From an uncultured Marivita sp. (GTDB taxonomy: Bacteria; Pseudomonadota; Alphaproteobacteria; Rhodobacterales; Rhodobacteraceae), in the NCBI RefSeq assembly GCF_947488135.1, contig NZ_CANKYW010000005.1, forward strand, positions 248,001-312,000: a stretch of 64,000 bases of DNA, written 5' to 3'. A program made the translations under genes and the position numbers. Below are positions 17,607 through 26,623 of the stretch, piece after piece; the first letter of the stretch is position 1; each line of letters begins with the position of its first letter. The notes under the pieces were generated by a model, which made no database searches, had not been told where the DNA came from, and saw only the letters and a program-made list of their open reading frames with translations.

Positions 17607-18486
17607 GCCCCCAAAGATCGACGTTGTGGTCGATGTCAAACCGCTGTTGGGCGAGGGGCCGGTCTGGGACGTTGACGCACAGCGGCTCTATTTTGTTGAC
17701 GCGCTCGGCCGCCGCATTTTTCGTTGCACCGAAGACGGTGCCGAGCTGCGCGCCTGGACGGTGCCCTCGCGCATTGGTGCGCTGGCGCTCCGAGCGCGCG
17801 GTGGCGCGGTGGTGGCGCTTGCCGACGGGTTTCACGGTTTCGATTTCGAAAGTGGTGAGGCGGAACTGATCGTGGACCCGGAACCGGGCTTAGTTGGCAA
17901 CGCGCTCAATGACGGCAAGATCGACCCCGGCGGTCGCTTTGTCTGCGGCTCGATGGATATGGGCGAAGAGGCGGCCACGGGCGCCCTTTGGCGGCTCGAC
18001 CCCGACATGAGCGTCACCAAACTGGATGACGACATTATCTGCTCGAACGGGCCCTGCTGGTCGCCTGACGGGCAGCGGATGTACTTCGCCGACAGCTTCC
18101 GGAACGCAATCTACGCCTACGACTACGACACGGCCACCGGGGCGGCCACCAACCGGCGGGATTTCGTGCGGGTGGATGGCGCGCGCGGCGGCGGGCCGGA
18201 CGGAGCGACGGTAGATGCCGAGGGCTGCGTCTGGTCGGCCACGGTCTTTGACGGGCGGATCTTTCGCTATGCGCCCGATGGGTCGGTAGACCGGATAGTC
18301 GAGATGCCGGTTTGCAAGATCACCAGCCTGGCCTTCGGCGGGCCACAACTGGACCGGCTTTATGTGACATCGATGGCCGAACCGCCGCTGCCCAAATACC
18401 CGGGCGACGGCCCGCTGCGCGGATCGACGTTTGTGCTAACCGGGCTGGGCGTGAGCGGGCTGCCAGAGCCGAAATTCGCAGGATGA
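17593..18486 (+). CDS. SMP-30/gluconolactonase-family lactonase
   Basis: A 297-residue six-bladed beta-propeller. The metal-binding motifs are GEGPVWD (Glu ligand), NDGKIDPGGRFVCGSMD (Asn/Asp ligands), SNGPCWSPDGQRMYFADS and GGGPDGATVDAEGCVWSA. It would hydrolyse a sugar lactone to the open acid, supplying the hydroxy acid for the preceding dehydrogenase. It overlaps the BKACE gene by 14 bases, which indicates one transcript. The substrate is not identifiable from sequence. Confidence 0.9.
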   Translation: MLASEPPKIDVVVDVKPLLGEGPVWDVDAQRLYFVDALGRRIFRCTEDGAELRAWTVPSRIGALALRARGGAVVALADGFHGFDFESGEAELIVDPEPGLVGNALNDGKIDPGGRFVCGSMDMGEEAATGALWRLDPDMSVTKLDDDIICSNGPCWSPDGQRMYFADSFRNAIYAYDYDTATGAATNRRDFVRVDGARGGGPDGATVDAEGCVWSATVFDGRIFRYAPDGSVDRIVEMPVCKITSLAFGGPQLDRLYVTSMAEPPLPKYPGDGPLRGSTFVLTGLGVSGLPEPKFAG

Positions 18487-18496
18487 GGAGGTTGCC

Positions 18497-19270
18497 GTGA
18501 CGAAAACCGCGATTGTGACTGGGGGTGCGCAGGGCATTGGGTTGGCCAGTGCCGAACGACTGGCCCGCGACGGGATAGGGCGCGTCTATCTTATCGACGT
18601 CCAACGCGATCGTCTCGACGAGGCGGTCGGGGCGGTGGAGGCTCTGGGGGCCGAGGCACACGGGCTGGCAATAGACCTTAGCGATGCTGGGACACTGATT
18701 GGCGAGGTGGACGCATTGGTCGCCGGCGCTGGATCGGTTGACATCCTGGTCAACGCTGCCGGATCGACCGCCCGCGGCGGCATTACCGACACCACTCCGG
18801 AGACTTACGACCACCTCTACGCCATCAACTTGCGTGCGCCGTTTTTCATGATGCAAAGGGTTCTGCCCGCGATGAACAAGGGCGGCACCATCGTGAACAT
18901 CTGCTCGATGCTGGCCTACGGGGGGCCGCCGTTTTTGTTGGGCTATTCGTCGACCAAGGCCGCGCTTGTGGCGCTGACCCGTGGTGTGGCCAACACAGTC
19001 AAACGCCAGCACATCCGCGTTTTCGGCATTAATTTGGGCTGGACTTGGACCCCGGGCGAACAGGAAACCCAGACAAAGGTGCACGGCCTTCCCGACAACT
19101 GGCGTGACACCGTCGGCGCCAAACAGCCCTTTGGCCGTCTTTTGATGCCGGAGGACCCGGCAAATCTCATCGCGTTCCTGGTGTCCGACGAGGCCTCGAT
19201 GATGACCGGCGCTGTAATCGACCTTGACCAATTCGTGGCAGGCACTGTGGACGATAATCCCGGTGCCTAA
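18497..19270 (+). CDS. SDR-family sugar dehydrogenase
   Basis: A 257-residue classical SDR with a GTG start and a GAGGAGG ribosome-binding site. It has TGGAQGIG (8-15), NAAGS, the active-site Ser in NICSML, YSSTK (Tyr/Lys) and the C-terminal GAVIDLDQFVAG. It resembles sugar and polyol dehydrogenases of the FabG/KduD type. In this operon it probably oxidises the imported sugar to the lactone used by the SMP-30 protein, or reduces a ketose intermediate. Confidence 0.88.
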   Translation: MTKTAIVTGGAQGIGLASAERLARDGIGRVYLIDVQRDRLDEAVGAVEALGAEAHGLAIDLSDAGTLIGEVDALVAGAGSVDILVNAAGSTARGGITDTTPETYDHLYAINLRAPFFMMQRVLPAMNKGGTIVNICSMLAYGGPPFLLGYSSTKAALVALTRGVANTVKRQHIRVFGINLGWTWTPGEQETQTKVHGLPDNWRDTVGAKQPFGRLLMPEDPANLIAFLVSDEASMMTGAVIDLDQFVAGTVDDNPGA

Positions 19271-19319
19271 GCACAATCAGCCGGGCGAGCTGTTTTCGCC
19301 CAACAGAGGAGGAAAGTCC

Positions 19320-20360
19320 ATGAAACGCAGATACCTGTTTGGCCTGAGCGCCGCCGCCCTGATCGCGGCCGGAACGCTGCCCGCATCGGCTGACGACATC
19401 GTCGTCGGTATGAGCTGGGCCAATTACCAAGAGGAACGTTGGAAGATCGACGAAGCAGGACTTAAGGCCGGGCTCGACGAACTGGGCGCTACACTTGTCA
19501 CCGCCGATGCACAAAGTTCCAATGAACGGCAGGCGGCAGATATCGACGGTCTGCTGGCGCGCGGTATTGATGCCCTTTTGATCGTCGCCTGGGACAGCGA
19601 GGCGGTACTGCCTGCAGTAGAGCGTGCCCTGGCAGAGGGTATTCCGGTGATCGCCTACGAACGCCAGATCGAACATCCCGATCTTTTTTACGTTGCTTTC
19701 GATCCGATTGAAGTGGGTCGTATTCAGGCTCGGGAACTTGTCCGGGTCCAGCCCGAGGGCGACTATGTCCTGATCAAGGGAAGCCCGACTGACCAGTATG
19801 CTCACTACGTGCTGACTGGACAGAAAGAGATCATTGATCCGCTGATATCCGACGGCAAGATCAATGTTGTCGGCGAGCAATGGACGGACGGCTGGGTGCC
19901 GGACAACGCGCAGAAAAATATGGAAAATATCCTGACCTCCATCGGCGACAAAGTCGATGCTGTACTGGCGTCGAATGATGGCACCGCAGGTGGCGTTGTT
20001 GCGGCTCTGACCTCCGTCGGACTGGACGGTATTCCAGTGTCAGGACAGGACGGTGATATCGCGGCGTTGAACCGGATTGCGTTGGGCACGCAGACCGTAA
20101 CCGCATGGAAAGACGCCCGAGACCTTGGCCGCCTTGGAGCGCGCGTTGCAGTGGAACTTGCCAAAGGCACGGCACCCACCGATGTTGAAGGCAGCGTTAT
20201 ATGGGACGTGGGCCCCAAGGGTGTGCCGCAAAATGCCGTGGTGCTGGCCCCGGTGACGGTGACACGCGACAACCTCGATGTCGTGGTTGATGCCGGCTGG
20301 ATCTCCAAGGAAGATCTCTGCGTGGGCGTGAGCGAGAACCTCCCGGCGGCCTGTCAGTAA
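19320..20360 (+). CDS. ABC transporter substrate-binding protein (xylose/ribose type)
   Basis: A 346-residue periplasmic protein with a Sec signal peptide (MKRRYLFGLSAAALIAAGTLPASA). It is a PBP1/XylF-like sugar-binding domain: GMSWANYQEERWKIDEAG, QAADIDGLLARGIDALLI, IPVIAYERQI and DAVLASNDGTAGGVVAAL. The start at 19320 follows AGAGGAGGAAA, and an upstream in-frame start lies inside the preceding SDR gene. This begins a second, CUT2-type importer after the first operon, so the locus probably takes up two related sugars. Confidence 0.92.
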   Translation: MKRRYLFGLSAAALIAAGTLPASADDIVVGMSWANYQEERWKIDEAGLKAGLDELGATLVTADAQSSNERQAADIDGLLARGIDALLIVAWDSEAVLPAVERALAEGIPVIAYERQIEHPDLFYVAFDPIEVGRIQARELVRVQPEGDYVLIKGSPTDQYAHYVLTGQKEIIDPLISDGKINVVGEQWTDGWVPDNAQKNMENILTSIGDKVDAVLASNDGTAGGVVAALTSVGLDGIPVSGQDGDIAALNRIALGTQTVTAWKDARDLGRLGARVAVELAKGTAPTDVEGSVIWDVGPKGVPQNAVVLAPVTVTRDNLDVVVDAGWISKEDLCVGVSENLPAACQ

Positions 20361-20423
20361 AGACACCGCCTGGCTCTGCGGTGACCTCCCTGCCGCCGGG
20401 CCAAAGAAAGGATCGGAGAACCG

Positions 20424-21632
20424 ATGAGCGACGTAACTGCATCGCGATCAGGCCAGTCCGGACTGGCCTGGGCCGGGTTTGACCCGCGCGCGTTTTCCCT
20501 TATAGGACTGCTGGCGGCGATTGCGCTGGTGTTTCATTTCCTGTCCGGCGGATTGTTCCTGACACCGCGCAATCTCTATAATCTGGTCGTGCAAACCAGT
20601 GTCGTGGCAATACTTGCCGCCGGCATGACGCTGGTGATCGCGACGCGAAACATCGACCTCTCCGTCGGATCGATACTGGGTTTCGTGGGCATGCTCATTG
20701 CCTTGTTCCAGATACAGATTTTTCCCATGGATGCCGCCTGGAACTGGCCGCTGACCATCATGGTCGGAATTATTGCTGGTGGGCTGATCGGAGCGTGGCA
20801 TGGTGCGTGGATCGCTTACGGCGGCGTGCCGTCCTTCGTCGTTACACTTGGTGGCTTGCTGATCTTTCGCGGCGCCGCGTTCGAGGTCGCCCAGGGCAAG
20901 ACGTTGGCGCCATTTCAACCGACCTACCAGCTTTTGGGAGGCGGGATCGACGGAGCGATTGGCGAGGCCAACAGCTGGATTCTCTTCGTGGTGCTGATGT
21001 CACTTTATGGGCTGGGCGAGGTGGTGCTGAACCGACGGCAGGCACGGCTTGGCTTTGCCACGTTGCCCGCGGCGCGTTTTGTAAGGTTTGCGCTTTTTTG
21101 CGTGGTGGGAATGGCCTTCGTCTGGGCAATGAATTCCTACGACCGGCCGCGCAGCGACATCGGCAGGGGCATACCCGCGCCCGCACTTATCTTGCTCGCT
21201 GTCGTTCTTTGCATGGAATTCATTGCCCGGTTCACCACGTTCGGGCGCTATGTCTACGCCATTGGCGGCAATCTGGAGGCTGCCCGTCTGACCGGGATTC
21301 CCACCAAGAGTACAGTTCTCTGGGTGTTTGTCACTATGGGTGTGCTCTGTGGGATTGCCGCGGTTGTCACAACCGCGCGGCTGAACGCGGGCACGTCGTC
21401 GACCGGCGAATTGCTGGAGCTTTCGGCCATTGCCGCGGCGGTGATCGGCGGCGTGTCGCTGGCCGGCGGGCGCGGCACGGTGGCTGGTGCCGTTGTCGGC
21501 GCCCTGGTGATCCAAAGCCTCGATAGCGGGATGGTCCTTGTGGGCGCATCCAGCTCGCAACGCATGGTCGCGATTGGTCTGGTTCTGATCGCCGCGGTCT
21601 GGACCGATCATCGCCTGTCTCGGAAAACCTAG
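20424..21632 (+). CDS. ABC transporter permease (XylH/RbsC type)
   Basis: A 402-residue CUT2 permease with about ten membrane segments. Characteristic stretches are VVQTSVVAILAAGMTLVIATRNIDLSVGSILGFVGM, GGVPSFVVTLGGLLIFRGAAF, FGRYVYAIGGNLEAARLTGI and AAAVIGGVSLAGGRGTVAGAVVGALVIQSLDSGMVLVG. Its length is typical of the longer XylH form. It would form the channel with the flanking binding protein and ATPase. A homodimeric pore is usual in this class. Confidence 0.93.
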   Translation: MSDVTASRSGQSGLAWAGFDPRAFSLIGLLAAIALVFHFLSGGLFLTPRNLYNLVVQTSVVAILAAGMTLVIATRNIDLSVGSILGFVGMLIALFQIQIFPMDAAWNWPLTIMVGIIAGGLIGAWHGAWIAYGGVPSFVVTLGGLLIFRGAAFEVAQGKTLAPFQPTYQLLGGGIDGAIGEANSWILFVVLMSLYGLGEVVLNRRQARLGFATLPAARFVRFALFCVVGMAFVWAMNSYDRPRSDIGRGIPAPALILLAVVLCMEFIARFTTFGRYVYAIGGNLEAARLTGIPTKSTVLWVFVTMGVLCGIAAVVTTARLNAGTSSTGELLELSAIAAAVIGGVSLAGGRGTVAGAVVGALVIQSLDSGMVLVGASSSQRMVAIGLVLIAAVWTDHRLSRKT

Positions 21633-21644
21633 GGAGCCGACAAC

Positions 21645-22472
21645 ATGAATGGCATTCGGCCGCTCTCCGATCCCGCCCGCAATCAACCGTTGGTCCGAAT
21701 AACCGGCGTGTCGAAGGCCTTTGGCGGAGTGCACGCGCTCGAAGACGTAAATCTCGACCTGTGGCCCGGCGAAGTCGTCGGGGTGCTGGGCCACAACGGC
21801 GCCGGTAAATCGACGCTGATGAAGATACTCGCCGGTGCCTACGAGCGCGATACCGGCGTCATCGAGGTTGACGATCGGCCGGTCGACTTTAGAAAGCCTG
21901 CCGACGCTCAAGCTTGCGGGATCGAGACCATCCATCAGAGTCTGGCGCTGGCCGACAACCTCGATGCCGTCTCGAACCTGTTTCTGGGCAGAGAGATTGG
22001 CTGGCGGCTGGGGCCTTTCCGCGTGATGGACGGGCCGCAGATGCACGATCTGGCCAAACGCGTGATTTCGCAACTCAATCCCAATTTCACCGCTCTAACG
22101 GTGCCCTGTCGAGATCTCTCGGGCGGACAGCGGCAGACCATCGCCATTGCACGCGCCGTCCAGTTTCAGGCGCGAATTCTGATCATGGACGAGCCGACCG
22201 CCGCTTTGGGACCGCAGGAAACTGAAATGGTGGGGGAGTTGATCCAGGAATTGAAGCAAAAGGGGTTGGGCATCTTTCTGATCAGCCACGACCTGCACGA
22301 CGTGTTCGAGTTGTCCGACCGGATTGTCGTGATGAAGAACGGCCGTATTGTCGGTGGCGCGCGGGTCGAGGACGTCACACAGGACGAAGTGCTTGGCATG
22401 ATCGTGGCGGGGAACTGCCCGGCTGTTGCGACAGCAGGCACGGGCGTGTTGCAGGCAGGCGAGTCGCAATAG
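21645..22472 (+). CDS. ABC transporter ATPase (CUT2, single-domain)
   Basis: A 275-residue ATPase with Walker [11 protein letters not shown]-loop [10 protein letters not shown], signature LSGGQRQ, Walker [12 protein letters not shown] and switch His (LISHDL). Most xylose/ribose ATPases of this class have two fused nucleotide-binding domains (about 500 residues). This one has a single domain and presumably homodimerises, as in the FrcA-like subgroup. The gene ends the plus-strand series; no terminator hairpin with a T-run was found after it. Confidence 0.92.
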   Translation: MNGIRPLSDPARNQPLVRITGVSKAFGGVHALEDVNLDLWPGEVVGVLGHNGAGKSTLMKILAGAYERDTGVIEVDDRPVDFRKPADAQACGIETIHQSLALADNLDAVSNLFLGREIGWRLGPFRVMDGPQMHDLAKRVISQLNPNFTALTVPCRDLSGGQRQTIAIARAVQFQARILIMDEPTAALGPQETEMVGELIQELKQKGLGIFLISHDLHDVFELSDRIVVMKNGRIVGGARVEDVTQDEVLGMIVAGNCPAVATAGTGVLQAGESQ

Positions 22473-22947
22473 AGAAGCCCGTTCTTGAGAATGCCGATTG
22501 TTTGCGCACCAAGGTGATCTTGTCGGCGATCGTTCAGCCAAGTAGGCACTTATTGAGATGTCCGGCGAAGTTGCCGCTTGGCCAACCGTTCTGTTGGATT
22601 AAACATGCGACTCTTTGGCTGGGCACTACGCTTCACAGCAACGCCTTCGACGATTCGGCGGCTGCGTGGGCCAAAGATACAAATTGAGCGTATGGGTGGA
22701 AAAGGACGCATTATCCGCGGCTTTCTGCTCCCTGACAGAATGTTCAGTGGAGGATCGGCTCGACTCCGTCGCAACTTCAGGCGGGTAGGGGGTGCTGATG
22801 TGCGATCCGTGTGCAATCGGTCTGGAAGGGCCGTAAAGCCGATGAAACGGATCTTTCTGTATGACGGCGTAACGGCAGTAACGTCTGCACCACCGGCATT
22901 CGTCGTACACGCGGCAAAGGTGAGATTTTCGATATGGCATCGTCATT
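22473..22947. other. Gap between sugar locus and ICE; possible left junction
   Basis: About 475 bases with no supported gene, RNA or clear repeat. Coding switches from the chromosomal-looking plus-strand operon to the long minus-strand conjugative element across this stretch. The left attachment site may lie here or beyond fic, but no tRNA end or direct repeat was seen that would fix it. Confidence 0.4.
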
Positions 22948-24126
22948 TCAGCTTGTCCCAACGGGATCCGTACCCTCATTAAGGATTTCCAGGTAGCGGT
23001 GGTAGCGAAAGACCCTTCCCCGCTTTCGACCCGTAAACTCCTCGATGATGCCGAGACGCTCCAGATCGGCCAGAGCCGCGTTCACGGTCGGTGCGGTCAG
23101 TCCGGTCCGTTCCACCAGCTGCCCCGAAGTCAGGAAGGGTGCTTGTTCGAACCAGTCGTGGACACGCAAGGCTGAACCGGCTCGGGCGCTGTCCGAAGTG
23201 ATGCGCTCCCGATCCGCTTTGAACAAGTCCACGATCCGGGTGGCCGCGTCGAAGGCCTGGTTTGCTGTTTCGGTAACACCGGTGAGAAAGAAGTCCAGCC
23301 AGGCCTCCCAGTCGCCTTTCTCGCGGACATCCTGCAGGAGCCGGTAGTACTCGGTGCGATGGGTCTTGAGGTAGAGGCTGAGATAGAGCAGTGGGCTTCG
23401 CAGAACGCCATGGACGCAGAGGTAGAGCGTTACGAGCAATCGCCCGATGCGGCCATTGCCATCGAGGAAGGGGTGGAGCGTCTCGAACTGAACATGGATC
23501 AGACCGGCCCGGATGAGCGCGGGCAGGCGCGAGGTCTCGTCGTGAAAGAAGCGCTCCAGCGCGTCGAGACAGGTTTCCAACTCACTCACTGGGGGTGGCA
23601 CGAAGAGGGCGGTTCCGGGACGGCTGCCCCCGATCCAGTTCTGGGTGCGACGGAACTCACCCGGGGCCTTGGTCTCGCCGCGACCGCTTTGCAGAAGGCG
23701 GCCATGCATCTCGCGGATGAGGCGCAGCGACAGGGGCAGGGTGTCGAGCCGCTCGAGGCCATGCATCATTGCACCGACATAGTTCGACACCTCGCGGATG
23801 TCGTCGATCGGCTCGCCGTCCTGCGCCTCGGTCTCGAAGCGCAGGAGATCGGATAGGGTCGACTGCGTGCCTTCGATCTGCGAGGAAAGCACCGCTTCCT
23901 TGCGCACATACATGTAAAGGAACAACTCCTGTCGCGGTAGGAGCATGGTGATCCCATCGAGGCGGCCAAGCGCTCGTTCCGCGAGGCTGAGGCGGTCAAT
24001 CAGGCCCAGCACATCGATTGGAGGATCGGGCGGCAAGGGCGGCGGCACGAAGGCACGCACGGTCTCGCCCGCGGCAGGTGTTTCGATGTATCGTCCCAGA
24101 CGCGGGTTGGGTGCGGTGTCGGTCAT
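22948..24126 (-). CDS. Fic-domain protein with C-terminal winged helix
   Basis: A 392-residue Fic enzyme, probably an AMP-transferase acting on a protein target. The catalytic motif HPFLDGNGRIGR (218-229) is complete. The inhibitory motif SSQIEG (81-86) lies N-terminal to it, which makes it a class II, self-inhibited Fic. The C-terminal segment (FLTSGQLVERTGLTAPTVNAALADLERLGIIEEFTGRKRGRVFRY) is a winged HTH, so the protein probably also binds DNA. An AT-rich 10-bp perfect inverted repeat lies 22 bases upstream of the start and could be its own operator. It sits next to the trb cluster as outermost cargo. Confidence 0.92.
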   Translation of the reverse strand: MTDTAPNPRLGRYIETPAAGETVRAFVPPPLPPDPPIDVLGLIDRLSLAERALGRLDGITMLLPRQELFLYMYVRKEAVLSSQIEGTQSTLSDLLRFETEAQDGEPIDDIREVSNYVGAMMHGLERLDTLPLSLRLIREMHGRLLQSGRGETKAPGEFRRTQNWIGGSRPGTALFVPPPVSELETCLDALERFFHDETSRLPALIRAGLIHVQFETLHPFLDGNGRIGRLLVTLYLCVHGVLRSPLLYLSLYLKTHRTEYYRLLQDVREKGDWEAWLDFFLTGVTETANQAFDAATRIVDLFKADRERITSDSARAGSALRVHDWFEQAPFLTSGQLVERTGLTAPTVNAALADLERLGIIEEFTGRKRGRVFRYHRYLEILNEGTDPVGTS

Positions 24127-24147
24127 CGCTTATTCTTGCTGACCCTT

Positions 24148-24181
24148 CTTATTAAAGCAAGATGAAAATTACTTTAATAAG
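24148..24181. promoter_or_regulatory. Perfect 10-bp inverted repeat upstream of fic
   Basis: The arms CTTATTAAAG (24148-24157) and CTTTAATAAG (24172-24181) are exact reverse complements, separated by 14 bases. The centre-to-centre distance of about 24 bp (two helical turns or slightly more) suits a dimeric DNA-binding protein. It lies 22-55 bases upstream of the fic start and just past the DUF2274 stop. The AT-richness contrasts with the flanks. Confidence 0.6.
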
Positions 24182-24204
24182 GAGGTGGGCAATTAAAGGG
24201 GGCT

Positions 24205-24450
24205 TTATTTGGCGGCCTCCGGGCTTTCTTTTGTGCGGCTTCGCCTCGCCTTGGCGAACCCCCGATCCGTCGCGATGAACCGCTCTAGCATGGGGACAAT
24301 CAGTTTTCCGGGTTCGATCGGCTGCTGGCCCGTCTCTCGGCCGAGGATTTCGCCGTAGGCGATAAGGTCACGGTGCACATCGGCGGGAAGCTCTACGGTC
24401 AGCTTGACCGGCTTGTCATCATGGATCGGGCCAAGCTTCAGTTTCGTCAT
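24205..24450 (-). CDS. DUF2274 protein of trb operon
   Basis: An 81-residue basic protein (KLKLGPIHDDKPVKLTVELPADVHRDLIAYGEILGRETGQ...) of the DUF2274 family, which is nearly always encoded directly after trbI in ICE-type trb operons. The pattern of a beta strand followed by helices (KLTVELPADVHRDLIAYGEIL) suggests a ribbon-helix-helix fold. Its ATG overlaps the trbI stop (ATGA). The function is unknown; a regulatory or accessory role in conjugation is likely. Confidence 0.85.
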   Translation of the reverse strand: MTKLKLGPIHDDKPVKLTVELPADVHRDLIAYGEILGRETGQQPIEPGKLIVPMLERFIATDRGFAKARRSRTKESPEAAK

Positions 24451-25646
24451 CGGATTTCTCCCAAGGGCTCGAGGATCAGGTCGCGGGTGACCATGACGCG
24501 GACGGGGAAGCCCGGGCGGATGGTCAGTGTCGGGGGAACGGCGACCTGCTGTCGCACGATCTCGTCCCCGGTCCGCCCGATCGTGTCTTGTGCGGCTTCG
24601 CGGATGGCTTGGGCGACGTCATCCTCGCTTTCGGCCCCGCTTTCCAGGCCCAGGTTCAGGATCGTGGCGAGGCCTGCGGCGAAAAAGACGCGACCCCAAT
24701 GATAATTGACCCGGTCCTGCAGGCCGGACGCGCCTGTACCGTCAGTGCCGGGTGCGCGTTCCAACACAATGGAGCGACCATCGGACAGGATGAGGCGGGT
24801 CCAGACGAGGAGCAGGCGGCTTTGGCCGGATGCGATGCGGCTGTCGTATTCTCCCAGAAGCCGAGCGCCTTGCGGGATCAGCAGGTATCGCCCTGAGGGG
24901 CTGTCATAGACATTCGACGTCACCTGGGCCGAGATCTGGCCGGGTAGGTCGGAGCGCAGTCCGGTGATCAGGGCGGCCGGGATCACCGTTCCGGCCTGCA
25001 GGATGTAGGCGCTGGGCGGCGGCACCATGCGCTGCGCGCTGACGGTGTCCGTGTTTCCCGCACGTGCAAGGAACGCTTCCCGGTTTGAGACCGGATCGTT
25101 TGCCGTCGGGCTGCCCAATGTGGCGGGAAAGAGCGCGCCGGTCGCGGGAGAAGTCGGTGTGGCATGTGCTGCGCCGCGCGGCACGGTTTGCGCCTCGGTG
25201 AAAAGGGCGCTCAGCCGGGCGGCGTCGAGTTCCTGAAGGCGGCGTTGTTCCTCCGGATCGACTGTCGGGGCCAATGGACCGGAAAGGGGCGGTGCCGGGA
25301 CCGGCTGACCCCGATCCTGAGCGCCGAGAATTGCGCGGCCCAGTTCACCGGGCAAGGGCGGGCCGAGACGCGGGACATCGGCGTAGTCCCGAGGCAATGT
25401 GGACAGCCCTTCAGCCGCCTGAATGCGTTCGGTGGAAAAGAGCTCGGTCTGGGTGCCCTCCTGCCGGTTGTTCTGCAGGGCCACGATCAGGATCGCGCCA
25501 ATGCCAAGTCCGCCGATTGCAGTGGCAAGGGCAAAGGCTCGGCGAGACAGGCGCATGACACGGGGCGGATCAGGCCTGAGGCGGAGCTCCTGGGCGATGT
25601 CTTCCTCGGTCCGTGTCGGCTCTGGCATGTCAGGGGTTTGTGTCAT
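24447..25646 (-). CDS. trbI: TrbI/VirB10 conjugal transfer protein
   Basis: A 399-residue type IV secretion protein spanning from the inner membrane to the outer-membrane core. It has an N-terminal cytoplasmic segment, one membrane helix (ALATAIGGLGIGAILIVAL), a Pro-rich periplasmic linker and the conserved VirB10 beta-barrel domain (VIPAALITGLRSDLPGQISAQVTSNVYDS, YLLIPQGARLLGEYDS, GRVFFAAGLATILNLG). The start at 25646 overlaps the trbG stop (ATGA); a longer in-frame extension was rejected because it covers trbG in another frame. Confidence 0.95.
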   Translation of the reverse strand: MTQTPDMPEPTRTEEDIAQELRLRPDPPRVMRLSRRAFALATAIGGLGIGAILIVALQNNRQEGTQTELFSTERIQAAEGLSTLPRDYADVPRLGPPLPGELGRAILGAQDRGQPVPAPPLSGPLAPTVDPEEQRRLQELDAARLSALFTEAQTVPRGAAHATPTSPATGALFPATLGSPTANDPVSNREAFLARAGNTDTVSAQRMVPPPSAYILQAGTVIPAALITGLRSDLPGQISAQVTSNVYDSPSGRYLLIPQGARLLGEYDSRIASGQSRLLLVWTRLILSDGRSIVLERAPGTDGTGASGLQDRVNYHWGRVFFAAGLATILNLGLESGAESEDDVAQAIREAAQDTIGRTGDEIVRQQVAVPPTLTIRPGFPVRVMVTRDLILEPLGEIR

Positions 25647-26623
25647 CGCTCCGCCTCCGGCTGGGGCGCGCGCGGCGGGCGTTGATCGCCATCCGTACGC
25701 ACGATCCGCACGACCTGCTGTCGTCTTTCGCCGAGACGCAGCTCTGCGGCCCCGAACAGGCGGTCCACGATCAGCACGTTGCCATGCACGCGGGTGTTGA
25801 CGATCTGGCCGCGTCCATCCGCGCCGATCACGAAGAGCGGGGGCATTTCGCCCTGGGCGATGCCGGGGGGGAAGACGACATAGACACGCCGTCCATCGTC
25901 GAAGACGGAGACTGGCCGCCAGGGTGGGGCATCGCCCTGCAAGCCGTAACGGTAGCGCCGTTCGGCCTCGTGCGGGATCGCCGGGCGGCGGATGGTCGGG
26001 GCGCGGGGCGTGGATCGCACCTCTGGATAGGCCCATGCGACGCTGGGCATCCAGGTCTCCTCGTCTGCGTGCAACTCGATGTGGTAGGTGCGCCGGTCGG
26101 TGTTGACGACAAGATTGGTGGAGATGTCGGGGCGGGTGGGTTTGACGAGAATATGGACGCGTTCGCTGCGGCCTGCGCCGCTGGTGGTGTCACCGATGAT
26201 CCAGCGCGCGGTGTCACCCGCCGCGATTGGGCCGGGTCCGGTCAGGCGTTCGCCGGGTTCGAGCGCGATATTCGTGATCTGCCCGGGTGCGGCATAGACT
26301 TGGTAGAGCGCGCCCTCGCTCCACGGAAAAACCTGCATGGCATTGTAGTAGCCCTGCTGTCGGGGCTCGACCCGGGCGGCGGCATTGGCGGCGATGATGC
26401 GCGCTTCCGGCGTGTCCGCATCGGGATCGCCGCCGCGGGAGGGCGTCCAGCTTGGCGGCGTGTGGACCGGGCGAGGTGGCCCTTCGGCCGGGGGTGGTGC
26501 TGGCGGTGGCGCAAGGGTCGGGACCTGGTCGTCATAGGCGATCTCGGGCGGGCGTTGGCCCGTGCAGGCGGTGAGCGCGGTGGCCGCGAGAAGAAGGGCA
26601 GAGATGGGGGGCAATCGGTTCAT
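25643..26623 (-). CDS. trbG: TrbG/VirB9 outer-membrane core protein
   Basis: A 326-residue protein with a lipoprotein-like signal (LLLAATALTACTG) and the VirB9/CagX domain: VYAAPGQITNIALEPGERL, WIIGDTTSGAGRSERVHILVKPTRPDISTNLVVNTDRRTYHIEL, VYVVFPPGI and PLFVIGADGRGQIVNTRVHGNVLIVDRLF. It forms the outer-membrane ring with TrbI and TrbF in the mating channel. Both ends overlap the neighbouring genes by four bases. Confidence 0.95.
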   Translation of the reverse strand: MNRLPPISALLLAATALTACTGQRPPEIAYDDQVPTLAPPPAPPPAEGPPRPVHTPPSWTPSRGGDPDADTPEARIIAANAAARVEPRQQGYYNAMQVFPWSEGALYQVYAAPGQITNIALEPGERLTGPGPIAAGDTARWIIGDTTSGAGRSERVHILVKPTRPDISTNLVVNTDRRTYHIELHADEETWMPSVAWAYPEVRSTPRAPTIRRPAIPHEAERRYRYGLQGDAPPWRPVSVFDDGRRVYVVFPPGIAQGEMPPLFVIGADGRGQIVNTRVHGNVLIVDRLFGAAELRLGERRQQVVRIVRTDGDQRPPRAPQPEAER

